A DNA stretch of 64,000 nucleotides from Crocinitomicaceae bacterium. GTDB lineage: Bacteria > Bacteroidota > Bacteroidia > Flavobacteriales_D > Crocinitomicaceae. This document shows, piece by piece, positions 8,198 to 17,394 of the stretch. The translations under genes and the position numbers were made by a program. The notes beneath the pieces are model-generated. The model searched no databases. It was not told the origin of the DNA and was given only the letters and a program-made list of their open reading frames with translations. Every line of letters begins with the position of its first letter. Within the stretch, counting starts at the first letter, position 1. Where the stretch lies: positions 1-64,000 of the forward strand of contig JAMLHA010000010.1 of assembly GCA_023957475.1 (NCBI GenBank), in the 5' to 3' direction.

Positions 8198-9151
8198 ATG
8201 AAAAATATTAAATTTTTATTCAATCGATCTGAAATTACTGCTGGCACAAGAGGATCATCCCTTGGTCCGGATGCACTAAAGATTGTAGCCTGGAAACAAG
8301 GAAAAACAATTTTTGGAGATTATCCGTTTTCCGATATTAAAACTGAAAATCAATTATTAAACATTCATCCAAAGCATCAATTTGCTAAAAGAATTGAAGG
8401 TTTAATCGCTGTTTACAAAGATGTTAGTCAACAAATACAAGAAACAATCGCCAATCAGCAATTTCCTTTACTACTTTCTGCTGACCACGGTTCGGCAGGT
8501 GGTACAATAGCTGGTATTAAAGCTGCATTTCCAGATAAACGATTAGGTGTTATTTGGGTAGATGCTCATGGTGATTTACACTCGCCCTACACTACTCCAT
8601 CTGGCAATATGCACGGTATGCCATTGAGTACGGCATTAAACGACAACAACACTGAATGTCAACGCAATCAATTGCCAAAAGAAACAAGTGATTTGTGGGA
8701 AGAACTAAAATCAGTTGGCTTCAAAGGTGCAAAAGTAGCTCCTGAATATTTGATTTTTATTGGCGTTCGTGATGTAGAAGAAGAAGAAATAGCTATAATG
8801 AATCGCCTTAATCTACGCAATTACACCGTTGAAGAAGTGAAAGATAAAGGAGCAGCAACAATTGTTTCAGAAATCAATCACCATTTGGCCGATTGCGATA
8901 TTATTTACGTGTCTTTTGACGTAGATTCAATGGATCCAATCGAAACAAGTCATGGAACTGGTACTCCCGTACCAAATGGTCTTGGTGTTGCCGAAACTAA
9001 AGCAATTTTGAAAGGATTGGTAGCAAACCCCAAATTGGTTTGCTTCGAAGTGGTTGAAATCAACCCTTGTTTGGACGAAAAAACCAATAAAATGGCAGAA
9101 ACCGCTTTTGAAATTTTAGAAGAAGTAATAACAACAATAGAAAACAAATAA
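8198..9151 (+). CDS. Arginase/ureohydrolase family enzyme
   Basis: 317 residues. The two-metal site of ureohydrolases is complete: a first His in SADHGSAGG, then WVDAHGDLH, and FDVDSMDP. The loop GNMHGMPLS is also typical. Arginase hydrolyses arginine to ornithine and urea; formimidoylglutamase and agmatinase share the fold. Arginase is favoured because the next gene, six bases away, is argS, so both act on arginine, but the substrate cannot be proved from sequence alone. Cytoplasmic; no signal peptide. Confidence 0.82.
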   Translation: MKNIKFLFNRSEITAGTRGSSLGPDALKIVAWKQGKTIFGDYPFSDIKTENQLLNIHPKHQFAKRIEGLIAVYKDVSQQIQETIANQQFPLLLSADHGSAGGTIAGIKAAFPDKRLGVIWVDAHGDLHSPYTTPSGNMHGMPLSTALNDNNTECQRNQLPKETSDLWEELKSVGFKGAKVAPEYLIFIGVRDVEEEEIAIMNRLNLRNYTVEEVKDKGAATIVSEINHHLADCDIIYVSFDVDSMDPIETSHGTGTPVPNGLGVAETKAILKGLVANPKLVCFEVVEINPCLDEKTNKMAETAFEILEEVITTIENK

Positions 9152-9157
9152 ATTTTA

Positions 9158-11056
9158 ATGGAAAATCTAATCAAATCGAAGATTCTTGAAAACGCTGAAT
9201 CGTTATTTCAAACAACCATCAGTGAACAACAAGTGCAACTTCAAAAAACGCGCAAAGATGTTGAAGGCGACTTGACGTTGGTAATCTTTCCTTTTGTTAA
9301 GATGATGCGCTGCTCTCCTTTGGAAGCTGGCGCAAAAATCGGCGATTTTCTATTAAAAGAAATTCCTGCTATCTCCAACTACGAAGTAGTCAATGGTTTT
9401 TTGAACTTAGTGATTGGAAACGATTTTTGGGTAGAACAATTAAAAACAATCAACGATACTGCCAATTATGGATTGGTTGCACCAAATTCAAAAGCAGCTA
9501 TCATGGTGGAGTATTCTTCACCAAACACCAATAAACCACTGCATTTAGGACATTTAAGAAACAATTTCTTAGGCTACTCTGTTGCCGAAATTCTGAAAGC
9601 GAATGGTCATAAAGTTATAAAAACACAAATCATCAACGATAGAGGAATTCACATTTGCAAAAGCATGTTGGCTTGGCAAAAATTTTCTCCAATCAATGAA
9701 AGTGGTGAGCGAGAAACTCCTCAAAACACTGGATTAAAAGGCGATAAATTGGTGGGTAAATACTATGTGGAATTTGACAAACATTTCAATACAGAAGCCA
9801 AAGCAATTATTACCAATTGGGAACAAGGTCAATTTGACGCTGTTTCAACAGAAGTAAAAGATGAATTTATTCGATTAACCGAAGCCAAAGCTGGCAAAGA
9901 CGAAAAAGCAGTCAAAGGTATCGATGATAAAATTAAAGATTTAGCAAAAAACCAAACATCTATTCTTAAAGAAGCCAAAGAAATGTTGGTGAAATGGGAA
10001 GCAAAAGATCCAGAAGTTTATGCTTTATGGACAACCATGAATCAATGGGTGTATGACGGTTTTGCAGTTACCTATAAAGAAATGGGCGTTGATTTTGACA
10101 AGTTGTATTACGAATCTGACACGTTTATTTTAGGCAAAGACATCGTTGAAAAAGGTTTGAACAGTGGCGTTTTCTTCAAAAAGGAAGACGGTTCTGTTTG
10201 GATTGACCTAACAGCCGATGGTTTGGACAAAAAATTGGTGCTTCGTTCTGATGGTACTGCTGTTTACATGACACAGGACATGGGAACGGCCGTAGAACGT
10301 TTCAATGACTTCAACGATTTATCGGGTATCGTTTACACTGTTGGAAATGAACAAGATTACCATTTCAAAGTATTGTTTTTAATTCTTGAAAAATTGGGCT
10401 ACTCTTGGGCGAAGAATTGTTTTCACCTTTCTTACGGAATGGTTGATTTACCAGAAGGTAAAATGAAATCACGTGAAGGAACAGTTGTTGATGCCGATGA
10501 TTTAATGGAAGAAGTAGTAAAAACTGCTTTTGAAATGACAAAAGAACGAGGACACATCGAAGGATTGTCTGATGATGAACTAAATGCGCTGTGCAAAATG
10601 ATTGGTTTGGGTGGATTAAAATACTTCTTATTAAAAGTTGATCCTAAAAAACGAATGAAATTTAATCCAGCAGAATCGGTTGAATTAAACGGAAACACTG
10701 CTCCATTCATCCAATACACACACGCTCGAATTCAATCGTTACTAGCAAAATCAGCTATGGATTTATCGTCAATCGCGCCTTCATCCATCAATGATTCTGA
10801 AAAAGAAATCATCAAACAGTTGAATGATTTCCCAACAATCATTGCGGAGGCCGGAAAAGATTATTCTCCTGCTGTAATAGCCAATTATTCGTATGAATTG
10901 GTAAAATTGTACAATCAATTCTATCAATCGGTAACCATACTCAATGAATCTGATGAAAGTTTGAAGCAATTTAGACTGATTTTGAGTAAAAATGTAGCAA
11001 CAGTTATCAAAACAGCTATGCGTTTATTAGGTATTGATGTACCAAATAGAATGTAG
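9158..11056 (+). CDS. argS: Arginyl-tRNA synthetase
   Basis: 632 residues, class I synthetase. Residues 1-110 form the ArgRS N-terminal domain. The HIGH-type signature lies in SSPNTNKPLHLGHLRNN, the KMSKS-type loop in GKMKSREGTVVDADDL, and the C-terminal anticodon-binding DALR domain from about residue 510 (TAPFIQYTHARIQSLL) to the end (RLLGIDVPNRM). It charges tRNA-Arg. It is slightly longer than usual because of an insertion rich in Lys and Asp between about residues 180 and 290. It follows arginase with a 6-bp gap, probably in one operon. Confidence 0.95.
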   Translation: MENLIKSKILENAESLFQTTISEQQVQLQKTRKDVEGDLTLVIFPFVKMMRCSPLEAGAKIGDFLLKEIPAISNYEVVNGFLNLVIGNDFWVEQLKTINDTANYGLVAPNSKAAIMVEYSSPNTNKPLHLGHLRNNFLGYSVAEILKANGHKVIKTQIINDRGIHICKSMLAWQKFSPINESGERETPQNTGLKGDKLVGKYYVEFDKHFNTEAKAIITNWEQGQFDAVSTEVKDEFIRLTEAKAGKDEKAVKGIDDKIKDLAKNQTSILKEAKEMLVKWEAKDPEVYALWTTMNQWVYDGFAVTYKEMGVDFDKLYYESDTFILGKDIVEKGLNSGVFFKKEDGSVWIDLTADGLDKKLVLRSDGTAVYMTQDMGTAVERFNDFNDLSGIVYTVGNEQDYHFKVLFLILEKLGYSWAKNCFHLSYGMVDLPEGKMKSREGTVVDADDLMEEVVKTAFEMTKERGHIEGLSDDELNALCKMIGLGGLKYFLLKVDPKKRMKFNPAESVELNGNTAPFIQYTHARIQSLLAKSAMDLSSIAPSSINDSEKEIIKQLNDFPTIIAEAGKDYSPAVIANYSYELVKLYNQFYQSVTILNESDESLKQFRLILSKNVATVIKTAMRLLGIDVPNRM

Positions 11057-11118
11057 TGATTATCAATTAATTACATCTAAAAATAGAATTTTAACATTTT
11101 TTATTGATAAATATTTTT

Positions 11119-11145
11119 TTGAACTAAACTTTTGACGTATCTTTG
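11119..11145 (+). promoter_or_regulatory. Promoter of a short transcript upstream of the GSCFA gene
   Basis: TTG at 11119-11121 and TATCTTTG at 11138-11145 fit the Bacteroidota -33/-7 pattern, with a slightly short 16-bp spacer. It lies 62 bp after the argS stop and points into a 100-bp stretch that ends in a strong terminator. Confidence 0.55.
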
Positions 11146-11151
11146 TGGTAT

Positions 11152-11253
11152 CTAAATAACACAATTCATAGTTGTAGTTTTAGGGTTTTATAGTTTTAGC
11201 ATGGTTTAGCGAAAAGAGGAAGTAATTACGAGGGTTTTACTTCCTCTTTTTGT
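11152..11253 (+). ncRNA. Candidate small RNA or attenuated leader
   Basis: The stretch between the promoter at 11119-11145 and the terminator at 11212-11251 would give an RNA of about 100 nt without an ORF. It contains the repeated word TAGTTTTAG or close forms (about 11174-11200). It could be a free small RNA, or a leader in which the terminator controls read-through into the GSCFA gene at 11270. I recognise no known RNA family. Confidence 0.4.
11212..11251 (+). terminator. Strong intrinsic terminator or attenuator
   Basis: A perfect 14-bp stem, AAAAGAGGAAGTAA (11212-11225) with TTACTTCCTCTTTT (11237-11250), 11-nt loop, T-rich tail. It sits 19 bp before the next start codon, so it may attenuate that gene. 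Confidence 0.85.
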
Positions 11254-11269
11254 TTATACAAAGAATACA

Positions 11270-12202
11270 ATGGATCATTTTTTCTTACAATACGATATTC
11301 CAAAAGCAGATTTAACCATTCAACATGGAGATGGGGTTTGCCTAATTGGAAGTTGCTTTTCAGATGAAATTGCAAAGAAATTACAATTGGCTGGTCATAC
11401 CCTACTCTCTAATCCTTATGGAACGATCTTCCACCCTTCTGTTTTGGCCTATCAAGTATTGGACTGTTTTAATGACAATGTAGAACAATCTATTTTTGAA
11501 CGTGCGGGAAGTTTTTATTCGTGGAATACCAGCACATTGATTTCGGGTACTACAAAAGAAGAACTTCAAGCAACTTTACAAGCAACTAAAAAAGAGTTCA
11601 AAAACTTTTTAAAAGAAGCTAAATTGCTTATTGTAACCTTTGGAACGGCTTGGGGATATGAATTAATCGAAGAAGAAAAGATTGTTGCAAATTGCCACAA
11701 AATGCCTGCTCAATTGTTTACAAAATTCTTATCAAGTCCTTATGAACTTGTACAAGATTGGGTGTTAGCTTTGGAAAAATTGCATGCTTTTAATCCCGAA
11801 TTGAAAGTGATTTTCACCGTTAGCCCAGTTCGACATACGAAAGATGGCCTGCCAGAAAACAACTTATCAAAAGCACGATTGATAGAAGCTGTTCACCAGT
11901 TGTCGTTTGAAGAAAATTGCCGTTATTTCCCATCGTATGAACTCATTATCGATGTATTGCGTGATTACCGATTTTACAAATCCGATAAAATACACCCCAC
12001 ACAAGAAGCCATTGATTTTGTTTGGAAACAATTTGAAAACACCCACTTTTCTGATTCAACAATTGAATTAAACAAAAAAGTTGAAAAGATCAATCTGATG
12101 AAACTTCATAAAACAAACAATCAAGACGCAAATAATCAATTAATTAAAGAAAAAGAAAGTGAACTTTCTGCCTTAAATAACAAGATTTTTTGGATGAAAT
12201 AA
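11270..12202 (+). CDS. GSCFA domain protein
   Basis: 310 residues. The hallmark is CLIGSCFSDEIAKKL at residues 25-39, which gives the family its name and probably carries the nucleophilic Ser of an SGNH-like fold; NPYGTIFHPSVL, TFGTAWGYE, FTVSPVRH and a late YKSDKIHPTQEAIDFVW (possible catalytic Asp-His) agree. GSCFA proteins are widespread in Bacteroidota and their substrate is unknown. The C-terminal 40 residues are Lys/Asn-rich and look helical. Cytoplasmic by sequence. Confidence 0.87.
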   Translation: MDHFFLQYDIPKADLTIQHGDGVCLIGSCFSDEIAKKLQLAGHTLLSNPYGTIFHPSVLAYQVLDCFNDNVEQSIFERAGSFYSWNTSTLISGTTKEELQATLQATKKEFKNFLKEAKLLIVTFGTAWGYELIEEEKIVANCHKMPAQLFTKFLSSPYELVQDWVLALEKLHAFNPELKVIFTVSPVRHTKDGLPENNLSKARLIEAVHQLSFEENCRYFPSYELIIDVLRDYRFYKSDKIHPTQEAIDFVWKQFENTHFSDSTIELNKKVEKINLMKLHKTNNQDANNQLIKEKESELSALNNKIFWMK

Positions 12203-12267
12203 ATAACACTATTTAAGACTAACTATCCGTTTATTATTTATTTTTGTAGTTCTAAAGTGTAGTAGTT

Positions 12268-14079
12268 ATGATGGGGCCCAAAAAACGTAAAAACGAAGAA
12301 AAGGTAAAAATCACGAAAGAAAGCATTCAACGTGCGAAAGGAATCTTCACTTATTTAAAACCATACAGAACTACTTATTTTATAGGTTGGATTTTCCTTG
12401 TTTTATCGACCTCTGCAGGGTTTGCTTTTCCCTATTTAATGGGACAGTTGCTTGGAGGAGAATCAACCGAGCCTATGTCCATGCAAGATTCGATATCAAA
12501 CATCAATTTGACAAACATCAATACCGTTGCATTTATATTATTCATGCTCTTTATTGGGCAAGCTGTATTCTCCTATTTTAGAGTCGTTTTATTTACCAAT
12601 GCCACTGAAAATGCGTTGCGTGATATGAAAAACGATGCCTTTCATAAATTGGTTTATATGCCTATGGACTTCTTTAATTCCAACAAAGTAGGTGAATTGA
12701 CCAACCGTATTTCAAATGACATCACACAAATTCAAGAAACATTACGTACAACTGTTGCAGAGTTTTTCAGACAGGTCGTAATTGTTGTTGGGGGCATTAT
12801 CTTATTGTTCTACTTTTCATGGAAATTGGCTTTGATTATGCTTTCTACTGTTCCTGTTATGGCTATAATTGCTGTTGTTTTTGGTAAATTCATCAAAAAA
12901 TTATCCAAACAAGCACAAGATCATGCAGCCGTGAGCAATTCTGTATTGGAAGAAGCGTTGATGGGTATTTCCAACGTCAAATCGTTTACCAATGAGGTAT
13001 TTATGTTCAATAAATTTCAACATTCTACACAAGAAATTAGAAATTTGAACGTAAAAAGTGGTTTGTGGCGCGGTGCTTTTATTTCATTTATCATTTTTTG
13101 TTTGTTTGGAGCAATCGTATTCATTATCTGGCAAGGTTTATTGATGACACAAGGTGCAAACCCCGAATTGGCAAAGGGTGATTTCTTCTCCTTTGTTATG
13201 TACACCATCATGATGGGTGCTTCTGTTGGAACATTACCTGATATGTATGCCAATATTCAAAAAGCAATTGGTGCTACAGAACATTTAATGATTATCATCA
13301 ATGAGAAATCAGAAAAAGACAGTCATTTTGGCAAAGAAAAACCAGCAATTTCTGGAGTTGTATCGTTTGAAAATGTTGCTTTTAAATATCCACAACGTCC
13401 AGATGCAACCGTCTTAAAAGATGTTTCTTTTGCTGCCAATAAAAATGAAACCATTGCTTTTGTGGGACAATCCGGTGCAGGTAAATCAACGTTGGCTTCT
13501 TTACTGTTAAATTACTACCATTTGACAAGCGGTAAAATCAGTTTTGATGGTGTAAATGTTGAAGACATTGATTTGACGCACTTGCGTTCACACATTGCAA
13601 TTGTACCACAAGAAGTGATTTTATTTGCAGGTACCATTCGTGAAAATATTTTATTTGGTAACCCAGATGCTTCGGACGAACAAATCATTGAGGCTGCAAA
13701 GCAAGCCAATGCCTACGATTTTATTTCTTCATTTCCTGGAGGTTTTGATACGCAGGTTGGAGATAGAGGAATCCAGTTATCTGGTGGACAAAAACAACGA
13801 ATTGCCATTGCAAGAGCGATTCTGAAAAATCCTACCATTTTAATTCTGGACGAAGCTACCTCTGCATTGGACAATGAATCAGAACGATTGGTACAAGATG
13901 CACTTGACAAATTAATGGAAGGAAGAACTAGCTTTGTTATTGCGCACCGTTTATCCACTATCAGAAATGCAGATAAAATATTTGTGCTAAGCGAAGGTAA
14001 AATCGTAGAAAACGGAAATCATGAAGAATTAATTGCTCGCCGTGGAATCTATTCTGGATTGGTTGAATTGCAAGGATAA
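12268..14079 (+). CDS. ABC transporter, fused permease and ATPase (MsbA-like)
   Basis: 603 residues, the length of a half-transporter. Six membrane segments lie in residues 30-330. The nucleotide-binding domain follows: Walker A GQSGAGKST, Q-loop VPQEVILFAGTIREN, signature LSGGQKQR, Walker B ILILDEATSALD, and His in IAHRLST. It should work as a homodimeric exporter in the inner membrane, for lipids or hydrophobic compounds; the substrate is not readable. A TATTTTTG -7 box at 12239-12246 lies 21 bp before the start. Confidence 0.9.
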   Translation: MMGPKKRKNEEKVKITKESIQRAKGIFTYLKPYRTTYFIGWIFLVLSTSAGFAFPYLMGQLLGGESTEPMSMQDSISNINLTNINTVAFILFMLFIGQAVFSYFRVVLFTNATENALRDMKNDAFHKLVYMPMDFFNSNKVGELTNRISNDITQIQETLRTTVAEFFRQVVIVVGGIILLFYFSWKLALIMLSTVPVMAIIAVVFGKFIKKLSKQAQDHAAVSNSVLEEALMGISNVKSFTNEVFMFNKFQHSTQEIRNLNVKSGLWRGAFISFIIFCLFGAIVFIIWQGLLMTQGANPELAKGDFFSFVMYTIMMGASVGTLPDMYANIQKAIGATEHLMIIINEKSEKDSHFGKEKPAISGVVSFENVAFKYPQRPDATVLKDVSFAANKNETIAFVGQSGAGKSTLASLLLNYYHLTSGKISFDGVNVEDIDLTHLRSHIAIVPQEVILFAGTIRENILFGNPDASDEQIIEAAKQANAYDFISSFPGGFDTQVGDRGIQLSGGQKQRIAIARAILKNPTILILDEATSALDNESERLVQDALDKLMEGRTSFVIAHRLSTIRNADKIFVLSEGKIVENGNHEELIARRGIYSGLVELQG

Positions 14080-14160
14080 TTTCACTTATCAATAACTTAT
14101 TGTTTAAAGTTTTGTTTCTCAACAACAAAATTATAGCAATTATTAAAGCATATTTGTACT

Positions 14161-15396
14161 ATGTTATTGAACCGTATTTTCATCGGAATGTTTCTCATTC
14201 CATTTATTGTTGCCTTGTGTAAATTAACATTTTGGGGCGATATCAACATCTTTGAAAACATGGTCAACTCGTTGTTTGATGCCGCTAAAAGTGGTTTTGA
14301 ACTATCGTTATTTCTCACTGGTGCACTTTGTTTGTGGATGGGAATCATGAAGGTTGGTGAAGAAGGTGGAGCTGTAAAATTGCTTTCCAAAGCTGTTTCT
14401 CCGTTGTTTTCAAAGTTATTTCCTGAAGTGCCAAAAGATCATCCTGCTGTTGGCTCCATTATGATGAATTTCAGTGCAAACATGCTTGGTTTGGACAATG
14501 CGGCAACACCTATTGGATTGAAAGCAATGAAAGAGTTGCAGGAATTAAATCCAGAAAAAGAGAAAGCATCCAATGCACAAATCATGTTTTTGGTGATCAA
14601 CACTGCTGGTATTACGATTATTCCTGTTTCTATCTTGGCTTTTCGTTCGGCTGCTGGATCCAGTTCACCTTCAGAAGTCTTTATACCTATTTTATTTACC
14701 ACATTTTTCTCTTTGTTGATTGGAATTGCTGTAGTCGCATTTAAACAAAAAATCAGTTTACTGAACAAAACAATTATTTCCTACTTGGGAGGAATGACTG
14801 TCTTATTGGTTACATTGCTTTTATTCATTGTCTATAAACCACAATACACCGACTATGTATCAAAAGTAGGTGGAAATATTTTCTTACTTTCCATCATTGT
14901 GCTTTTCATCGTTTTGGCGATGCGTAAAAAAGTCAATGTTTACGAAACGTTTATTGAAGGCGCCAAAGGTGGTTTTCAAGTAGCCATTGATATCATTCCT
15001 TATTTAGTTGCAATTCTTGCCGCCATTGCTTTGTTGCGTTCATCTGGTTCATTAGACGCTTTTCAAGATGGGATTAAGTGGTGCTTACATACAATGGGCA
15101 TTTACGCCGATTCTATCGTTGATGCTTTGCCTGTTGCATACATGCGACCGTTTAGCGGATCTGGTGCAAGAGGATTGATGTTAGAGCTTTTTGACACGTA
15201 TGGTGTAGATTCTTTTACAGCAAAATTAGCAGCCACGTTTCAAGGAAGTACGGAAACAACGTTCTATGTACTGGCTGTTTATTTTGGTTCGGTTAAAATT
15301 AAGAACATACGCTATGCAGCCGGTGTAGGCTTAATTGCAGATATAGCTGCAGCTATTATCGCAATCATTATTGCATTAATTTTCTATCCACATTGA
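14161..15396 (+). CDS. Nucleoside recognition domain membrane protein (SpmA-SpmB-like)
   Basis: 411 residues, strongly hydrophobic, with two gate domains: SLFLTGALCLWMGIMKVGEEGG near residue 50 and GGFQVAIDIIPYLVAILAAI near 275. It contains the conserved NMLGLDNAATPIGLKAM and LPVAYMRPFSGSGARGLM stretches, as in SpmA and SpmB of spore formers, which are joined here in one chain as is common in Bacteroidota. The role in non-spore formers is unknown. The next gene overlaps or abuts it. Confidence 0.85.
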   Translation: MLLNRIFIGMFLIPFIVALCKLTFWGDINIFENMVNSLFDAAKSGFELSLFLTGALCLWMGIMKVGEEGGAVKLLSKAVSPLFSKLFPEVPKDHPAVGSIMMNFSANMLGLDNAATPIGLKAMKELQELNPEKEKASNAQIMFLVINTAGITIIPVSILAFRSAAGSSSPSEVFIPILFTTFFSLLIGIAVVAFKQKISLLNKTIISYLGGMTVLLVTLLLFIVYKPQYTDYVSKVGGNIFLLSIIVLFIVLAMRKKVNVYETFIEGAKGGFQVAIDIIPYLVAILAAIALLRSSGSLDAFQDGIKWCLHTMGIYADSIVDALPVAYMRPFSGSGARGLMLELFDTYGVDSFTAKLAATFQGSTETTFYVLAVYFGSVKIKNIRYAAGVGLIADIAAAIIAIIIALIFYPH

Positions 15397-15398
15397 TT

Positions 15399-15878
15399 AT
15401 GTTTGGATTTTTTAAACGTAAAAAAACAGCACCCGTTGCAACCAAAGCAGTTGCAACAACGTTAATGCCTATTGACTACGATGCAAAAATCATCATTGCA
15501 TGGGCAAAAGCCATTGAAGGCGATGAAAAGTTTACATTGTGGCTGAAAGAAAATTATTTTGAATTGTTCATGGCTACTTATGCCATTTATTTAAAAGAAG
15601 AAGCCAGGGATTGGTTGATGAAAAATGGCTATGCACATCTAATGGCCTTCATCAATGCCGCAGAAGGCTTGGAAAATGCACAAAAATGGTTGTTAGCTCA
15701 CAAATTTGACTTGTTGTTCCACATGGCCATGGCTATTGAAGGAGAGCAAGAACACTGGCAGTGGCTCAATCAAAATTCTTCACAAGACATCTTTATTTTA
15801 ACAAAATCCATCAAGGAAGTGAAAGATAAAATAGAAGAAAACCACAACGACATTCACACCTTCAGAAAAGATTTTTAG
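15399..15878 (+). CDS. Helical-repeat protein of unknown function
   Basis: 159 residues from the ATG at 15399 (a TTG at 15393 is also in frame). After a basic N-terminus (FKRKKTAPVATK) the chain holds four tandem units of about 25 residues, each with a pattern A-[IL]-x(3)-E-x(4)-W-L-x(4)-[FYL]: around AKAIEGDEKFTLWLKENY, AIYLKEEARDWLMKNGY, NAAEGLENAQKWLLAHKF and AMAIEGEQEHWQWLNQN. The end is coiled-coil-like. This would form a small helical solenoid. It is coupled to the nucleoside-recognition protein, three bases after its stop. I recognise no family. Confidence 0.6.
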   Translation: MFGFFKRKKTAPVATKAVATTLMPIDYDAKIIIAWAKAIEGDEKFTLWLKENYFELFMATYAIYLKEEARDWLMKNGYAHLMAFINAAEGLENAQKWLLAHKFDLLFHMAMAIEGEQEHWQWLNQNSSQDIFILTKSIKEVKDKIEENHNDIHTFRKDF

Positions 15879-16088
15879 TTTTTTTCTCTTTTGTATATAC
15901 TTTCAAGTTAAGAGGAGTTAAACCTATTGAGAAGTTTGGTTTTTCGCCCTTCATCTGAGAGATATTTTGCGCTTTAAACTTGCTTAACTTGTCATACGAT
16001 CATAGTGCCAACAAATTAAAATATTCATTTCAAATTTTGTTATGCTTTGAAAAAAAATCTTATATTTAATACAACCAAAACCTTTTTT

Positions 16089-17129
16089 ATGTACACAGCT
16101 AAGCTTCTACAACACGACGGTAATCAACGTATTGCAGTATATTTTGAAAACAAGAAAGAGTTGATTCAACGATTCAAATTATTAAAAGGCGCCAAATGGA
16201 GTCGAACTCTTCGTTGTTGGCATCTGCCAGACACACATGAATACCGTAAATTATTCAAAATATCCATTTATAAAAACGGGCAATTATCAGTTGAAAAACT
16301 ACAACTGCTAGAACAATTTGAAAAATGGTTAACATCCAAACGCTACAGTGATAATACTATCAAAACTTACATAGGAGTAGTTTCTGTTTTTCACACTTAT
16401 TTCAAAGAAAAGCCTGTTGAATCTATCACAAATGATGACATTATTTTATTCAACAATGATTACATTTTAAAGCACAAACTCTCCTCTACTTATCAGAATC
16501 AATTTGTAAATGGGTTAAAATTATTTTACCGTATCGTTGAAAACAGATCTTTGGAAATCGACATCATTCATCGTCCACGAACGGAGCGAAAATTACCTCG
16601 AGTTTTAAGTAAAGAAGAAGTAAAAGCCATTTTAACTGCGCATGGAAATTTAAAACACCGCACAATGTTAAGTTTGATCTACGCTTGTGGTTTGCGGCGT
16701 TCCGAATTATTAAACATCACTTTCAAAGACATAAACAGAGATCGTTTGACTTTGCACGTTTTTCAAAGTAAGGGAAATAAAGATCGAATTGTACCACTTT
16801 CTCCAAAGATTTTAGAAATGATAGAAGATTATTATCGTGCATATCGCCCAAAGGTTTGGTTGTTTGAGGGGTATGAACAAGGAACGCAGTATAGTGGGAG
16901 AAGTTTACAACTAGTCTTAAAAAGTGCTTTAAAAAAATCAAACATTAAAAAACCTGCGACTTTACACTGGTTAAGGCACAGTTACGCAACTCATTTAGTA
17001 GAAAACGGAACGGACATTAGTTTAATTAAAGAACTTTTAGGACATAACAGCATCAATACTACTCAAATATATACACACGTTTCTCAAAAATTTATTGAAA
17101 AAATTAGAAGTCCTTTTGATGATTTGTAA
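16089..17129 (+). CDS. Tyrosine recombinase, candidate integron integrase
   Basis: 346 residues from ATG 16089 (an in-frame TTG lies at 16047). Residues 1-60 form an extra N-terminal domain (RFKLLKGAKWSRTLRCWHLP) seen in Bacteroidota integrases; 65-150 is the SAM-like core-binding domain. The catalytic set is complete: Arg in ACGLRRSELL, Lys in SKGNKDRIV, H293-R296 in HWLRHS, H319 in LLGH, and nucleophile Y328 in IYTHV. The C-terminal part (KPATLHWLRHSYAT and the ending IRSPFDDL) is closer to IntI proteins (KPATPHTLRHSFAT, VRSPLDAL) than to XerC/D, but the IntI-specific insertion before HxxR is absent. It lies 99 bp from the first cassette boundary and in the same orientation as the cassettes. 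Confidence 0.85.
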   Translation: MYTAKLLQHDGNQRIAVYFENKKELIQRFKLLKGAKWSRTLRCWHLPDTHEYRKLFKISIYKNGQLSVEKLQLLEQFEKWLTSKRYSDNTIKTYIGVVSVFHTYFKEKPVESITNDDIILFNNDYILKHKLSSTYQNQFVNGLKLFYRIVENRSLEIDIIHRPRTERKLPRVLSKEEVKAILTAHGNLKHRTMLSLIYACGLRRSELLNITFKDINRDRLTLHVFQSKGNKDRIVPLSPKILEMIEDYYRAYRPKVWLFEGYEQGTQYSGRSLQLVLKSALKKSNIKKPATLHWLRHSYATHLVENGTDISLIKELLGHNSINTTQIYTHVSQKFIEKIRSPFDDL

Positions 17130-17236
17130 TTTTTTTATTATTATTGTACAATGAATAGGCGAAACATTTTATCTCTTTAGAAAGGAATTTTTAGCTAAAG
17201 GGAAGTTTTGACTGAATATATAAAAGAGTTATGCAC
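17130..17236 (+). other. Candidate attI site and first cassette boundary
   Basis: The GTTATGCAC box at 17228-17236 matches the right-hand box of the palindromes downstream, but here it has no palindromic partner on its left. This is what an attI-by-cassette junction looks like: a lone recombination box directly after the integrase gene. The 98 bp before it are AT-rich and hold no ORF. The true extent of the site cannot be read from sequence. Confidence 0.6.
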
Positions 17237-17394
17237 AAGCGTAGGGCGACAGTGCTACTATCAACAGACAGGACAAAAGACAAACAAAAATCCCACAGAA
17301 AAATCGGTTATTAACAGGTCAACACAAAATTTGTTGAAAAATATTTTCGTTTATTTTATTAACTGCAAGTAATAATTTCTTATCTTTGCAACAT

